Shown one piece after another: positions 32,981-42,445 of a stretch of DNA of 64,000 nucleotides. Origin of the DNA: Nocardia alni (GTDB lineage: Bacteria; Actinomycetota; Actinomycetes; Mycobacteriales; Mycobacteriaceae); contig NZ_JAGPOX010000005.1 of NCBI RefSeq assembly GCF_019038435.1, forward strand, positions 1 through 64,000. Reading direction: 5' to 3'. Positions within the stretch are counted from its first letter, which is position 1; the number at the start of each line of letters is the position of its first letter. Position numbers and translations under genes: made by a program. The notes below the pieces were generated by a model. That model was not told the DNA's origin. It saw only the letters and a program-made list of their open reading frames with translations, and ran no database searches.

Positions 32981-34489
32981 TTATCGCGGAAAGAAGCTCG
33001 CCTCCGGCTCACATGTGACATCGGCGGCGGGCAGCACCCCTTGGCCCAGATAGGTGTTGACGGCATCGTTCACACACGGGCTCAGCCCGGCACGAAATGC
33101 GCCGTGAATCCTCGTGTCCGCCAGAGTAACCAGACGCGAAGCCGACATATCACGGTGCAGCGCGAGGCCTTCCGAATAGGCGGTTCGCGTATCGTGGACC
33201 GACGCGAGAATCATTGCGGGCGTGGGGTTTCGAACCCGCGTCGGGGGCTCGACCGGAGCGGGCCAGAAGGCGCAGGCGGTGATGTTGTTGGCGAACGCAC
33301 CGAATACCGGCTGAGTGGCCCGTGCGGCCTCGATATTGCGGTAGTACCACTGCGGATCCCGGGGTGCGGCCGCATCGCCGCACGTCACCGCGGCCATACC
33401 GCCCGTTTCGAGCGGTACGGCGGCGGTGATCTCGGATTTGAGCCGTTCCATGTCCATCGGACGCCCAGAGACGCCATCGGACACCATCCGCACCACCTCG
33501 GCGAGTTTGGCGTCGGCCTGCGGATTCGACAGCAACGCGAGCAGCATCATCGGCGCCGTGTGCTCGTCGATCAGGTACTGGGAGGCGAGGTCGACGACCG
33601 GATGGGCCGCGGCACGCCGGATCATCTGCTCGACGAATGCACGCACCTGCTGCGCAGTCGTGCCGAAATGGTATCGATCGTCGTGGCGGGCGGCCCACGC
33701 CGCCCAGTCGTCGAGGGCGGCCTCGTTGATCGGACCCATATCCTGGAACATGCCCATCCAGGCACGATCCGGATCCACCGCGCTGTCCAGCACCATCCGA
33801 TCGGTGCGCCCGGGAAACATCTGCGTATACACCGCGCCCAGATACGTTCCGGCCGAGGCGCCGTAGTAACTGAGCCTCTCATCACCGAACGCCGCCCGGA
33901 TGACATCCATGTCGCGGGCGGTATTGCGGGTGGTGATCTGGCGGACCTTCTCGGAATCACCGGCCAGGCACGAGGCCGCCAGCGCCCCGGCCAGTGCGGT
34001 GTCGCGGGCGTAGCCGAACAGGTCGAATCCCGCCGAGAACAGCATGGTCGGCAGGGGTACTACGCAGTTCACCCGATCGGAGCGGCCGATGCCGCGCGGA
34101 TCCATGCCGATCAGATCGTATTGCGCCCGCGCGCCGGCGCTCAGATTCCGCTCCTCGCTGACCATCGTGCGCAGGCCGGGACCACCCGGACCACCCGGAT
34201 TGGACAGCAGGATGCCGCGCCGCCGGGCCGGATCGGTAGCCGCGATGCGGGAGATCGCGACGGTCAGGGTGCGGCCCTCGGGGTGGCTGTAGTCCAGCGG
34301 CACCAGCACGCCCGCGCAGCGCGCGCCGGCCCCGTCGAGCACGGCGTCGTGGCAGGGCTGCCACACCAGTCTCTGGTGGTAGAACCGGTCCAGCGGATCC
34401 TGCGCGGCGGCGGCCGGTCCCGCCGACACCGCGGCGATCAGCACGACTCCCACCGTCGACACCAACCAGCGAAACCAACGCCCGACCAT
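32981..34489 (-). CDS. Secreted alpha/beta hydrolase, tripeptidyl aminopeptidase type, 502 aa
   Basis: A Sec signal peptide (VSTVGVVLIAAVSAGPAAAA) is followed by an alpha/beta hydrolase of the SlpD/SlpE-CaeA group. Landmarks are ILLSNPGGPGGPG (oxyanion), DPRGIGRSD, the nucleophile elbow YYGASAGTYLGAVY (Ser in G-x-S-x-G) and the C-terminal RIHGAFRAGLSPCVNDAVNTYL with the catalytic His. Homologues act as cell-envelope proteases or esterases. Cysteines late in the chain suggest a disulfide. The ATG at 34489 has GGGGAG five bases upstream. It lies 126 bp upstream of the membrane-protein gene at 32855, same strand. Confidence 0.88.
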   Translation of the reverse strand: MVGRWFRWLVSTVGVVLIAAVSAGPAAAAQDPLDRFYHQRLVWQPCHDAVLDGAGARCAGVLVPLDYSHPEGRTLTVAISRIAATDPARRRGILLSNPGGPGGPGLRTMVSEERNLSAGARAQYDLIGMDPRGIGRSDRVNCVVPLPTMLFSAGFDLFGYARDTALAGALAASCLAGDSEKVRQITTRNTARDMDVIRAAFGDERLSYYGASAGTYLGAVYTQMFPGRTDRMVLDSAVDPDRAWMGMFQDMGPINEAALDDWAAWAARHDDRYHFGTTAQQVRAFVEQMIRRAAAHPVVDLASQYLIDEHTAPMMLLALLSNPQADAKLAEVVRMVSDGVSGRPMDMERLKSEITAAVPLETGGMAAVTCGDAAAPRDPQWYYRNIEAARATQPVFGAFANNITACAFWPAPVEPPTRVRNPTPAMILASVHDTRTAYSEGLALHRDMSASRLVTLADTRIHGAFRAGLSPCVNDAVNTYLGQGVLPAADVTCEPEASFFPR

Positions 34490-34611
34490 CGGAACTCCCC
34501 TCGCGAACGGACCAGTCACCGAGCACAGTACTTGCCTACACCGACAATCAATTTCGCTGCGCGACAGTCATTCCGAACAGCCGGTCCGTTCCCGGCCCGG
34601 AGCGCGATCGG

Positions 34612-35160
34612 TCACACGGAGCGACCCGTGAACGCCGCGAGACGATCGAGCGCCGGTGCGTCGTCGGCGACCGGCTGCGGATCGCCGAATCGTCCGCCAC
34701 GCGCGGCGCCGACCATCTGCCGCTGGACGAGCGCCAACGATTCCTCGGCCAGATCCTCGGGGATATCCGCCCGAATCCCCGTGGCGCGGAACAGATCCCA
34801 GCCGTGCGTGAGCAGATCCGCCAACCGCACACGCAACCGCATCTCACCGAGCAGGTCACCGAACGAACTCGGGAAAACCTTCTCCAGCATGCCCGGAGCC
34901 GCGAACACCGCCACCAGCTCCGCCGACGAAGTGCGGTAGTCGCCGACCGGATCGTCGCTCGGCCGCCCGTCGGGCACCGGATCGCCGCCCAACTGCGCCG
35001 TCATCAGGCGGTTCAATCCGATCAGGTGATCGACCACCTGGCGCACGTTCCACTCGCTGCACGGCGTCGGCGCCGGCCACTGCTCGGGACCGATCCGGTC
35101 GATCAGTCCCCCCACCGCCGCGAAGGCCCGCTGGAGATCGGCCACAGCATCAGATGTCAT
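34612..35160 (-). CDS. TIGR03086-type metal-binding protein (MDMPI/DinB-like), 182 aa
   Basis: The N-terminus has the mycothiol maleylpyruvate isomerase-like fold: TPCSEWNVRQVVDHLIGLN (first metal-binding His), VFPSSFGDLLGEMRLRVRLADLLTHGWDL (His near the second ligand set). TIGR03086-like members are ~190 aa and common in actinomycetes. They probably use mycothiol or bind zinc; no substrate is known. The ATG at 35160 has AGGGTC six bases upstream. It lies ~120 bp upstream of the secreted hydrolase gene on the same strand. Confidence 0.8.
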   Translation of the reverse strand: MTSDAVADLQRAFAAVGGLIDRIGPEQWPAPTPCSEWNVRQVVDHLIGLNRLMTAQLGGDPVPDGRPSDDPVGDYRTSSAELVAVFAAPGMLEKVFPSSFGDLLGEMRLRVRLADLLTHGWDLFRATGIRADIPEDLAEESLALVQRQMVGAARGGRFGDPQPVADDAPALDRLAAFTGRSV

Positions 35161-35218
35161 GGCTAGACCCTAACGACCCTCCACGTCCGGCAGTGACATT
35201 CCGCGCAGTACCCGAACG

Positions 35219-35250
35219 AAAAAGTCCGCGACCCGATCGGGTCGCGGACT
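35219..35250 (-). terminator. Rho-independent terminator
   Basis: AGTCCGCGACCC and GGGTCGCGGACT arms flank GATC, followed on the minus strand by five T. It is 21 bp after the stop of the minus-strand membrane-protein gene at 35272. Confidence 0.88.
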
Positions 35251-35271
35251 GCTCGCCGCCATGGCGGATGC

Positions 35272-35949
35272 TCAGGCGGCGGCGCGGCGGGCGTTGCGCA
35301 CTGTCCAGCCGAACAGCAGCGTGTACACCAGGATCATCAGCACCTGGGATACGTTGGCGGCCAAGTGAACCGGCAGCAGGTAGATGATCGCGATCCGCAA
35401 CGCGGTGTCGGTCAGCAGCGCCAGGCCCCACACCAGCGACACCCGGTACCAGCGCCTACGCAGTTCGTCATCCTGCGCGCTGGCCAGGATCCGCTCACGC
35501 CCCTCGGCACCGGCCATCCGCAGCGCGGCGTAGTAGGCCAGCGGCCGGCCGATCAGGCAGCTGACGACCATCGTCAGGCCCACCACCGCCGAGGTCGCGC
35601 AGTCCTTGACCATCATGAACCGCACATCGCCGGTCACGAACGAGAGCACCAGCCCGGCGCCGAACACCACCAGCAGAAAGGTGGAGAAGGCGTCCAGGCG
35701 GCGCTGGCGCAGCGCGACCCACACCAGACGCAGCCCGGATGCCACGGTGCCCACCAGCAGCGAGACGAACGTGCTCGCACCGAGCGCCTCGGCCGCGAAG
35801 TACGCCGCGACCGGCAGACCCAGATCCAACGCCAGCGTGGTCATCACCCTGCGGAGGGGCGAACCCGGTGCCGGGGCCGGCTCGGTCGGGGCCGCGAGGG
35901 AAGAGGTGCTCGTCATGGGGGAATCGGTGCGGGGATCGGCGATGTTCAT
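35272..35949 (-). CDS. VC0807-like multi-pass membrane protein, 225 aa
   Basis: About six hydrophobic segments (e.g. LGLPVAAYFAAEALG, AVVGLTMVVSCLIGRPLAYYA, NVSQVLMILVYTLLFGW). A short Pro/Ala-rich N-terminus and a basic C-terminus (RNARRAAA) follow the VC0807 family pattern. It was probably acquired or kept as a single gene: it has its own terminator and no same-strand neighbour within 100 bp on the promoter side. Function unknown; an intramembrane or transport role is a guess. Confidence 0.75.
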   Translation of the reverse strand: MNIADPRTDSPMTSTSSLAAPTEPAPAPGSPLRRVMTTLALDLGLPVAAYFAAEALGASTFVSLLVGTVASGLRLVWVALRQRRLDAFSTFLLVVFGAGLVLSFVTGDVRFMMVKDCATSAVVGLTMVVSCLIGRPLAYYAALRMAGAEGRERILASAQDDELRRRWYRVSLVWGLALLTDTALRIAIIYLLPVHLAANVSQVLMILVYTLLFGWTVRNARRAAA

Positions 35950-36070
35950 CGTGCTAGCCCTTCTGGGTCCGGATCGCGGATTCGGCGTCCGCTGTCGAAA
36001 AAGACGCTACGGACCGGCGGGATCCGGATCATGGACCCGATGACGGATCCCGGGTGGAACTTTTCGACCT

Positions 36071-36096
36071 CCGGGTGGAGGTATTCCTCCACCCGG
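36071..36096. repeat. 11-bp inverted repeat upstream of metallophosphoesterase gene
   Basis: CCGGGTGGAGG and CCTCCACCCGG flank TATT, a perfect hairpin in the divergent region 35950-36207. No T-run follows on either strand, so it is more likely a protein-binding or RNA structure than a terminator. Confidence 0.5.
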
Positions 36097-36207
36097 ACCG
36101 GCCACCTTCCCGGCAATGCACCCTGACCAGGCAATACGGCCCGCACGGTATTGTCGGTGCGAGCCGGGCGAACGCCCCGCGCTCGCTGGCACGAGGATGG
36201 CCCGACC

Positions 36208-37338
36208 GTGATCCGTATTCCCCGCCTGGTCCTATTCCTGGCGATTCCCGCGATACTGCTCGCCCTGCCGTGGTGGACGCTGATCGGCGCCCCCACGTCC
36301 GGCACGGCCTTCTGGCTCGGTACCGCGGCCTTTCTGCTCGCCTACGTCGCCCTCCCCGCGGGCATGCTGCTCGGGCACGGGCCCGCGCAGTCCGATCTCG
36401 CCACCGTCGTCGGCGACACGCTGCTCGGGGTGACCTGGGTGGCGTTCACGTGGTCGGTCATCGGCCAGATCGTCGGGCTGGGGCTGGCCCTCGGCGGTGT
36501 GTCCGATCCGGCGCGTTCGCGCATCGTCGGGGTGGGCGTGTTCGTGGTGGTCGCGGCGCTGGTGGGCTGGGCTGTCACCGAGGCGAGGCGAATTCCGCGG
36601 GTACGCCGCGTCGACGTGCCCATCCACGGACTGGGTGCGGGCCTGGACGGGCTGCGGCTGGTCGTACTCACCGACACGCATTACGCCGCGTTGAACCGGC
36701 TGCGCTGGTCCGAGCGGGTGGTCGAGATCGTGAACGAGCTACAGCCCGATATCGCCTGCCATGCGGGCGATCTGGCGGACGGCTCGGTGGCGAAGCGCCA
36801 TCCGCAGGTGGACCCGCTCGGCAAGGTCCAGGCCACGCTGGGCCGGTTCTACATCACCGGCAACCACGAGTATTTCGGCGACGCGCCGGGCTGGCTCGAG
36901 CATATGTCCTCGCTCGGCTGGCAGCCGTTGCGCAATCAGCACGAGGTCATCACCCGCGGCGGCGACCGCCTGATCATGGCGGGTATCGACGACCCGACCG
37001 GGGTGGGCCTGGCCGGACACGGCCCGAACCTGCCCGCGGCGCTGTCCGGGGCCGACACCGATCTGCCGGTGATCCTGCTGGCCCATCAGCCCAAGCAGAT
37101 CGCCGACTCGGCGAAGGCCGGTGTGGCGCTCCAGATCTCCGGGCATACGCACGGCGGGCAGATCTGGCCGTTCCACTATCTGGTCCGCCTGGATCAGCCG
37201 GTGGTCGCCGGCCTGAGCCGGCACGGCGAGCACACCCGGCTCTACACCAGCCGCGGCACCGGCTTCTGGGGTCCACAGCTGCGACTGTTCGCGCCCAGTG
37301 AGATCACCGTCCTCACCCTGCGCCCGGACAACGGCTGA
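36208..37338 (+). CDS. Membrane-anchored metallophosphoesterase (YkuE/YaeI-like), 376 aa
   Basis: Four N-terminal membrane helices (LVLFLAIPAILLALPWW and on to ~residue 125) precede a calcineurin-like phosphoesterase. Metal motifs are VVLTDTHYA, AGDLADG, ITGNHEYFG, LLAHQP and ISGHTHGGQIWP, so the di-metal centre looks complete. Homologues hydrolyse phospholipids or UDP-linked lipids at the membrane. The GTG at 36208 sits ten bases after GAGGATGG; the long frame from 36054 through the divergent region is unlikely to be translated. Confidence 0.88.
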   Translation: MIRIPRLVLFLAIPAILLALPWWTLIGAPTSGTAFWLGTAAFLLAYVALPAGMLLGHGPAQSDLATVVGDTLLGVTWVAFTWSVIGQIVGLGLALGGVSDPARSRIVGVGVFVVVAALVGWAVTEARRIPRVRRVDVPIHGLGAGLDGLRLVVLTDTHYAALNRLRWSERVVEIVNELQPDIACHAGDLADGSVAKRHPQVDPLGKVQATLGRFYITGNHEYFGDAPGWLEHMSSLGWQPLRNQHEVITRGGDRLIMAGIDDPTGVGLAGHGPNLPAALSGADTDLPVILLAHQPKQIADSAKAGVALQISGHTHGGQIWPFHYLVRLDQPVVAGLSRHGEHTRLYTSRGTGFWGPQLRLFAPSEITVLTLRPDNG

Positions 37339-37423
37339 TCCGGGGCCGTCGCGGACACAACGGAATCGGCACGGTCGCGCGTTGCTGCTCGGGACTCACA
37401 CGTCCTCTCGGGACAATCCGAAC

Positions 37424-37957
37424 ATGAGCACCTACGGAACTGCGGTCATAGCCGACACGGCGACCTGCGAAGAGGCCGAGGCGATCAATGCGAACCTGCA
37501 GAAGTTGGCGGCCATGACCACCGACCGATGCACCCTCAATCCGGTGAGGCCGGTCGGCGAGTTCTGGCGGGCATCCGGCTATGTCGGCATGTCGACCTCG
37601 GACATGATCGGAACCGATCTGTTCGCCGGGGTGGACACGGCGCGGATAGTCATCGCCGACGACTTCGACGAATTCGGCGCCATGTGGACCGCCTGGCGGG
37701 TGCATGACGCCGAACCCGTTGTGGTGTACCGGAAATACCTTGCTCTCGACGAGAGAGCGGTGGATACCGAACTCGCCGCGAAAGATTACGCCGATATCGG
37801 CGCGACCTTCGATATGGCCGAACTCTGGGGTGCGAACCCCACGGTCGTGGCCGCCGTAGAAGATTGTTTCGGCGCCATGTCGCAATCCCTCGGGATCGTC
37901 GGGACGCCGTTCACACCATGGCTGGATGCACTGGACCTGCGGTGGCCGGTCCAGTGA
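37424..37957 (+). CDS. Hypothetical acidic soluble protein, 177 aa
   Basis: Starts MSTYGTAVIADTATCEEAEA. No signal peptide, membrane segment or recognisable motif was found. Asp/Glu-rich throughout, with a compact C-terminus (PFTPWLDALDLRWPVQ). Codon third positions are strongly GC-biased, which supports real coding. It is convergent with the truncated-looking Fo operon, the stops being 9 bp apart. It may be an insertion that separates that operon from F1 genes (inference). Confidence 0.65.
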   Translation: MSTYGTAVIADTATCEEAEAINANLQKLAAMTTDRCTLNPVRPVGEFWRASGYVGMSTSDMIGTDLFAGVDTARIVIADDFDEFGAMWTAWRVHDAEPVVVYRKYLALDERAVDTELAAKDYADIGATFDMAELWGANPTVVAAVEDCFGAMSQSLGIVGTPFTPWLDALDLRWPVQ

Positions 37958-37966
37958 TCCGGCAAT

Positions 37967-38563
37967 TCAGTTCCAGCGTGACTGCGCCCGGCGCTTGACC
38001 GCCGGAGCGGCCTGCCCGTTGGCCATGACCTCGAGGTCCTCCAGGAAGCGATCGACGCTGTCGGACTTGGACTGGAGGGTGGCGAGTTGCTGACGCACCC
38101 GCTCCTCGGTGCGGTCGAGCATATTGGTCACCAGCTCGGTCTGCAGATCGCGGACCAGCTGGCGGTGGAGCTGCGAGATCTGGTCGCGGCCCTGCTTGCG
38201 CACCCGCTCGACCTCGGCGTTCGCCGCCTCACGCATCTGCGCGATGATGTGGTCGGCATCGGCCCGGGCATCCGAGCGCATGCGCTCGAGTTCGACCTGT
38301 GCGTCCGCCAAGGCGCTGTCGTAGGCGCGCTTGGCCTCTTCGAGCCGGGTGGCGGCCTTGCCGCTCTCCTCGATCTGGCGCGCGATCGTTTCCTGGCTGC
38401 GAGCCATCATCCGCTTGATCGGCGGCACGACCCACCGCACGAAGATGAAGATGATGAGGGCGAAGCCGACCAGCTGGCTGATGAACACGGGCCAGTCGAA
38501 CGAGATGTGAAAGACATCCGCAGCGAGCACATCGGTAGTGCCACCCGCGAAAAGATCACTCAT
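37967..38563 (-). CDS. Second ATP synthase b-like subunit lacking the delta domain, 198 aa
   Basis: The membrane helix ISQLVGFALIIFIFVRWVVPPI is followed by a long coiled coil (RQIEESGKAATRLEEAKRAYD and on) and SVDRFLEDLEVMA. Mycobacteriales normally have this b-like part fused to a delta domain in one ~445-aa AtpFH protein. Here the stop falls just after the VDRFL motif, at VKRRAQSRWN, so the delta part is missing altogether. The start overlaps the atpF stop by 4 bp. No delta, alpha, gamma, beta or epsilon gene follows; a convergent hypothetical gene does. Confidence 0.9.
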   Translation of the reverse strand: MSDLFAGGTTDVLAADVFHISFDWPVFISQLVGFALIIFIFVRWVVPPIKRMMARSQETIARQIEESGKAATRLEEAKRAYDSALADAQVELERMRSDARADADHIIAQMREAANAEVERVRKQGRDQISQLHRQLVRDLQTELVTNMLDRTEERVRQQLATLQSKSDSVDRFLEDLEVMANGQAAPAVKRRAQSRWN

Positions 38564-39069
38564 GAAGTAGCCCGTCCCGTCCGGTGGCCCGTACCCGATC
38601 CGGCATGCCCGTTATCGCCGACGACGCGGTCGGCCAGGGTCTGCGAGAGGGGCTCGACCGCCTCGCGCAGTTCCGCGGCGACCTGATCGGCCTCGGCGCG
38701 CAGCTGTGCCGCGGCCTCGGCGACTATGTTGTCGGCCTCATGCTGGGCCTCGCCACGCAATTCCTCGAGGATAGCCCGGCCCTGGGCACGCGCCTCGTTG
38801 CGGATGTCGGCGGCTTCGGCACGGGCCCTGGCCACCTCGGCCTCGTACTTGGCCTGTGCCTCGGCGAACACGTCCTTCGCCTTTTTGTTGTCAGCCGAGG
38901 TCTGGCTGACCCGGTCCTCACGTTCCTCCAGCACCTTTCGGATCGGCGGAACGACGAAGAACCAGATGACGCCGAGCACGATCAGGAAGATCAGCAACTC
39001 GGCGAAGAAGGTGCCGTTGGGAATGAGGAAATTCCCATCGGCCTCCACATCGGTTCGCGGAGACATCAT
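38560..39069 (-). CDS. atpF: ATP synthase Fo subunit b, 169 aa
   Basis: A membrane helix near the N-terminus (ELLIFLIVLGVIWFFVVPPI) and a long charged coiled coil rich in Ala, Glu and Arg form the peripheral stalk that holds F1 to Fo. Length is typical. It starts 4 bp after the atpE stop (ATG-ATG) and overlaps the following b-like gene by 4 bp, so the operon is tightly coupled. Confidence 0.95.
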   Translation of the reverse strand: MMSPRTDVEADGNFLIPNGTFFAELLIFLIVLGVIWFFVVPPIRKVLEEREDRVSQTSADNKKAKDVFAEAQAKYEAEVARARAEAADIRNEARAQGRAILEELRGEAQHEADNIVAEAAAQLRAEADQVAAELREAVEPLSQTLADRVVGDNGHAGSGTGHRTGRATS

Positions 39070-39073
39070 GGTT

Positions 39074-39331
<258 letters not shown>

Positions 39332-39369
39332 TTAATTCTCGTACAGGTATTCCCGATCGACGGTGCCGA

Positions 39370-40158
39370 TCAGTGGTCTTCGTGCTCCAGCGACATCGAC
39401 TGGCTGAAGTAGAGGACGGTCAGCAGCGCGAAGATGAATGCCTGCATCGCGCCGACGAAAAGGTCGAACAGTTTCCAGACCGCGTTCGGGCCCCAGCTGA
39501 TCCAGACGGGGAACAACGTGATCACCGAGATCATCACACCACCGGCGAACATATTGCCGAACAACCGGAGTGAGAGCGACAGCGGCTTGGTCAGCTCCTC
39601 GATGATGTTCAGCGGTGCACCGGCCCAGCCTGTGTGACCCTTCAGCGTCTGCTTCAGATGGCCGCCCAGACCGCGCCGTGAAATACCGGCGATCTGGTAG
39701 AAGATGAAGACGAACAGGGCCAGCGCGTAGACGAAGTTGACGTCCGCGGCGGGTGGGGCGATCAGTTCACCGCTGCCGTACTGGAATGGCAGCACGGACA
39801 GCCAGTTCGAGACCAGGATGAAGACGAACAGGGTGACCGCGAGCGGCAGCGCGAACGGTGCGACCCGCAGGCCGATGGCCTGTTCCACCTGCTGGCGGGC
39901 CTGTACGGTGATGACCTCGAAGAACAGCTGTATCCCGTTGGGCACGCCCGAGGTGATCTTCACCCGCAGGAAGATCGCCAGCGCGAGCACGATGATCGCG
40001 GCGACCCCGGTGGAGATGATGGTGTCGATATTGAAGCCCATGCCGAGCCAATGCACGACGGCGTGATCGCCGACCTGGATCTTCGGTGAATCGGCCAGCG
40101 GAATTCCGACCCGGGCATTGGAACTGAGCAGTCCGGAATAGGTGGCGTGAATCGTCAT
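39370..40158 (-). CDS. atpB: ATP synthase Fo subunit a, 262 aa
   Basis: About five to six membrane helices with the essential arginine in [15 protein letters not shown], which lies beside the c-ring Glu in the proton path. The N-terminus [14 protein letters not shown] is cytoplasmic or periplasmic before helix 1. The ATG at 40158 overlaps the atpI stop by 4 bp; a longer frame to 40224 lies inside atpI. The next gene (atpE) begins after 47 bp. Confidence 0.95.
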   Translation of the reverse strand: MTIHATYSGLLSSNARVGIPLADSPKIQVGDHAVVHWLGMGFNIDTIISTGVAAIIVLALAIFLRVKITSGVPNGIQLFFEVITVQARQQVEQAIGLRVAPFALPLAVTLFVFILVSNWLSVLPFQYGSGELIAPPAADVNFVYALALFVFIFYQIAGISRRGLGGHLKQTLKGHTGWAGAPLNIIEELTKPLSLSLRLFGNMFAGGVMISVITLFPVWISWGPNAVWKLFDLFVGAMQAFIFALLTVLYFSQSMSLEHEDH

Positions 40159-40535
40159 GAGAGCTGGCGCATCGCTTTCCACTCGGGCAGAACGGTGTGC
40201 AGTACCAGGATGACCTGGAAGCATGCCAGGCCAAAGAATATCCCGACGCCATTGGGCCGGGCCAACAGGGCTACCAGAACCGATATCGCGGTCAAACCGG
40301 CCAGCCGCACCCCGGCCGAGGCCAGCAGCGCCTGCTTATTCGGCAATTCCGATCGGATGGTATGGGTCGCGAACCGCCACGTGAGGTGGGCATTCAACCA
40401 ACCCAGCCCGAGACCGATGCAGATGAACGTGCCCAGCAACAACCGATCAAGCGGTCCTGCCACCACCAGAGCCAGTACACCGAGCGCGGTCGCAACATAG
40501 GCCGCGCGGCGTATCCGGAGTCTGTCGACGTTCAC
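40155..40535 (-). CDS. atpI: ATP synthase accessory protein AtpI-like (Rv1303-like), 126 aa
   Basis: Four predicted membrane helices, e.g. [16 protein letters not shown] and [20 protein letters not shown]. It stands first in the Fo operon, as Rv1303 does in M. tuberculosis, where AtpI-type proteins help assemble the c-ring. The GTG at 40535 ([14 protein letters not shown]) has AGGCGG seven bases upstream; the longer frame to 40646 enters the promoter. The usual upstream neighbours (rfe and others) are absent. Confidence 0.85.
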   Translation of the reverse strand: MNVDRLRIRRAAYVATALGVLALVVAGPLDRLLLGTFICIGLGLGWLNAHLTWRFATHTIRSELPNKQALLASAGVRLAGLTAISVLVALLARPNGVGIFFGLACFQVILVLHTVLPEWKAMRQLS

Positions 40536-41265
40536 TACGACACCGCCTCGCCGGTCGTCCCACCTCGTAGTGGGGTCATGATTGATGGCTACTTTACACA
40601 TATCAACGACGTTGTGTAGCACAGCCTTTGATCTGCATATAGACAATCTTTACATATCTCGAAATGCCGTCGCAGCCCCCCTCCAGCGACTGTCCAGCTA
40701 ATGGGACAACACGCCCATATCCGGCAGATCGGGGACGACACGGCAGCGTCGGCGTCGATCCAGCAAAGACCGATGCCACGTCATTATCCAGCAAGGAATT
40801 ACGATCGACTGTCGCAATACAGAACCGCACGCCGCCGCTCGAGGGTTCGCACGGTGTCCGCCGACGCACGGTAGCAGTCCCGGCCCTCGGCCGGACCGCG
40901 GCGCGCCGCCGCGATCGGGGTACGACCCCCCGCGGCGAAGCTCACCGTCGCCCGCGGCGTGTCGCTGGGAGTTCGCCCGCGTGTCGCTGTGCGCATCCAG
41001 ATCATTTTGCCAACTAAAGAGTAGCGTATCTCGGACAGATATCATGTTAGGCAAGCTTTGCCATCAACCGGCACGGACGGGATGTCGCCCGTAAAATTTT
41101 TTCGTGCATGGTTAGCCCGAAGGATGCTGGGTATATCTGCCCTTGGGAACACGCCTGACCGAAAAGTCGGCGCCCCGAGGAAGGAGCTATAGCTCCCGAG
41201 AGTTACCGGCATTCGCCGGCTCTCGTCGAATTGGTCGCAGCTTCACACGTTGAGGAGGCAGTACC
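40536..41265. promoter_or_regulatory. Divergent intergenic region, Fo operon and glycosyltransferase
   Basis: A 730-bp gap with no accepted gene; frames inside it have poor codon use. It should hold promoters for both sides. The 41000-41110 part is AT-rich (TAAAATTTTTTCG at ~41092). GGCAAGCTTTGCC (41050-41062) is a near-perfect palindrome within a weak IdeR/DtxR-like match. A perfect 14-bp palindrome GGAGCTATAGCTCC (41183-41196) and a CGAGAG/CTCTCG hairpin with inner CCGGC/GCCGG (41197-41225) lie in the likely 5' leader of the glycosyltransferase. Confidence 0.5.
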
Positions 41266-42441
41266 ATGAGCAGTATCCCGTCCGTTGCAGACTCCAGTGT
41301 CATGGGATTCCGCAGGACTCGCGCGCCACTGAATATCGTCATGGTGGCACCGCCGTATTTCGAGATTCCACCGTCCGGATATGGCGGCGTGGAGGCGGTT
41401 TGCGCGCAACTGTGCGATGCACTGGTCGCCCTCGGACATCGCGTGACACTGCTCGGAGCGGGACGATCCGGAACCACCGCCCGATTCGTCCGGGTCTGGG
41501 ACGAGATCCTCTCCGACCGCCTCGGCGAGCCGTATCCGGAGGTACTGCACGCGCTGAAGGTCCGGCGCATCATCACCGAAATGGCACGGACCGAGCACAT
41601 CGACATCGTGCACGACCACACCTTCGCCGGCCCGCTGAACGCGCCGATGTATTCCGCGCTCGGCATCCCGACCGTCGTCACCGTGCACGGACCGGTCAAC
41701 GGCGAGGAACAGGATTATTACCGGGAACTCGGCGGTACCGCGCAGCTCATTGCCATCAGTAATCGCCAGCGGGAATTGGCGCCCGCGCTGAATTGGGCGG
41801 GTCGAGTGTACAACGCGGTGCGCCCCATCGAATGGCCTATGCAGAAGAAAAAACAGGATTTCGCACTCTTCCTGGGCCGATACGCACCGTACAAGGGCCC
41901 CGACCTGGCATTACATGCCGCGCATTCCGCGGAAATTCCACTGGTGCTTGCCGCAAAGATGAACGAGCCGCCCGAAAAGGAGTATTTCAACTCCACGGTG
42001 CGCCCGCTGCTGAGCGAACGGGATTGTGTGTTCGGCGAGGCCGACGCGGTATCCAAACGTTTGCTGCTGTCGTCGGCGCGCTGTCTGCTGTTCCCGATTC
42101 GCTGGGAGGAGCCGTTCGGCATCGTGATGATCGAGGCGATGGCCTGCGGCACGCCGGTGGTCGCGCTGCGCGGCGGCGCGGTCGAGGAGGTCGTGGAAGA
42201 TGGGGTTACCGGATTCATCTGCGACGACCCGTCGGAGCTGCCCGCGGCCATTGCCAAGGCCGGTGACCTGGATCCCGTGGCCTGCCGCCGCCGCGTCCTG
42301 GAGCACTTCTCGGTCGATCGGCTCGGCGCCGGATACGAGGCCGCCTACTACGCCGCCCTCGAATCCTCCCAGGCCCCGTCGGTTCCCGCCGCGGCCGATA
42401 TCCGCCCCCGCACCATGTCCACCATGTCCTTCGCGGGGTAA
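41266..42441 (+). CDS. Glycosyltransferase family 4, 391 aa
   Basis: GT-B fold. The N-terminal domain has PPSGYGGVEAVCAQLCDALVALGH and VHGPVNGEEQDYYREL. The C-terminal nucleotide-sugar domain has LFLGRYAPYKGPDLAL and the E-x7-E motif in EEPFGIVMIEAMACGTPVVAL. Such enzymes build mannose- or glucose-containing glycans or glycolipids; the acceptor here is unknown. The ATG at 41266 follows GAGGAGGCAGTACC. It is alone on its strand, with structured leader RNA upstream. Confidence 0.92.
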   Translation: MSSIPSVADSSVMGFRRTRAPLNIVMVAPPYFEIPPSGYGGVEAVCAQLCDALVALGHRVTLLGAGRSGTTARFVRVWDEILSDRLGEPYPEVLHALKVRRIITEMARTEHIDIVHDHTFAGPLNAPMYSALGIPTVVTVHGPVNGEEQDYYRELGGTAQLIAISNRQRELAPALNWAGRVYNAVRPIEWPMQKKKQDFALFLGRYAPYKGPDLALHAAHSAEIPLVLAAKMNEPPEKEYFNSTVRPLLSERDCVFGEADAVSKRLLLSSARCLLFPIRWEEPFGIVMIEAMACGTPVVALRGGAVEEVVEDGVTGFICDDPSELPAAIAKAGDLDPVACRRRVLEHFSVDRLGAGYEAAYYAALESSQAPSVPAAADIRPRTMSTMSFAG

Positions 42442-42445
42442 TCCG

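Noticed and set aside
40603..41054. Several 80-120 residue frames in the gap between atpI and the glycosyltransferase
   Set aside because: Cys/Arg-rich, poor third-position GC, no ribosome sites, no motifs.
41047..41065. IdeR/DtxR-like box (TTAGGCAAGC...)
   Set aside because: The left half fits but the right half does not; kept only as a short palindrome in the intergenic entry.
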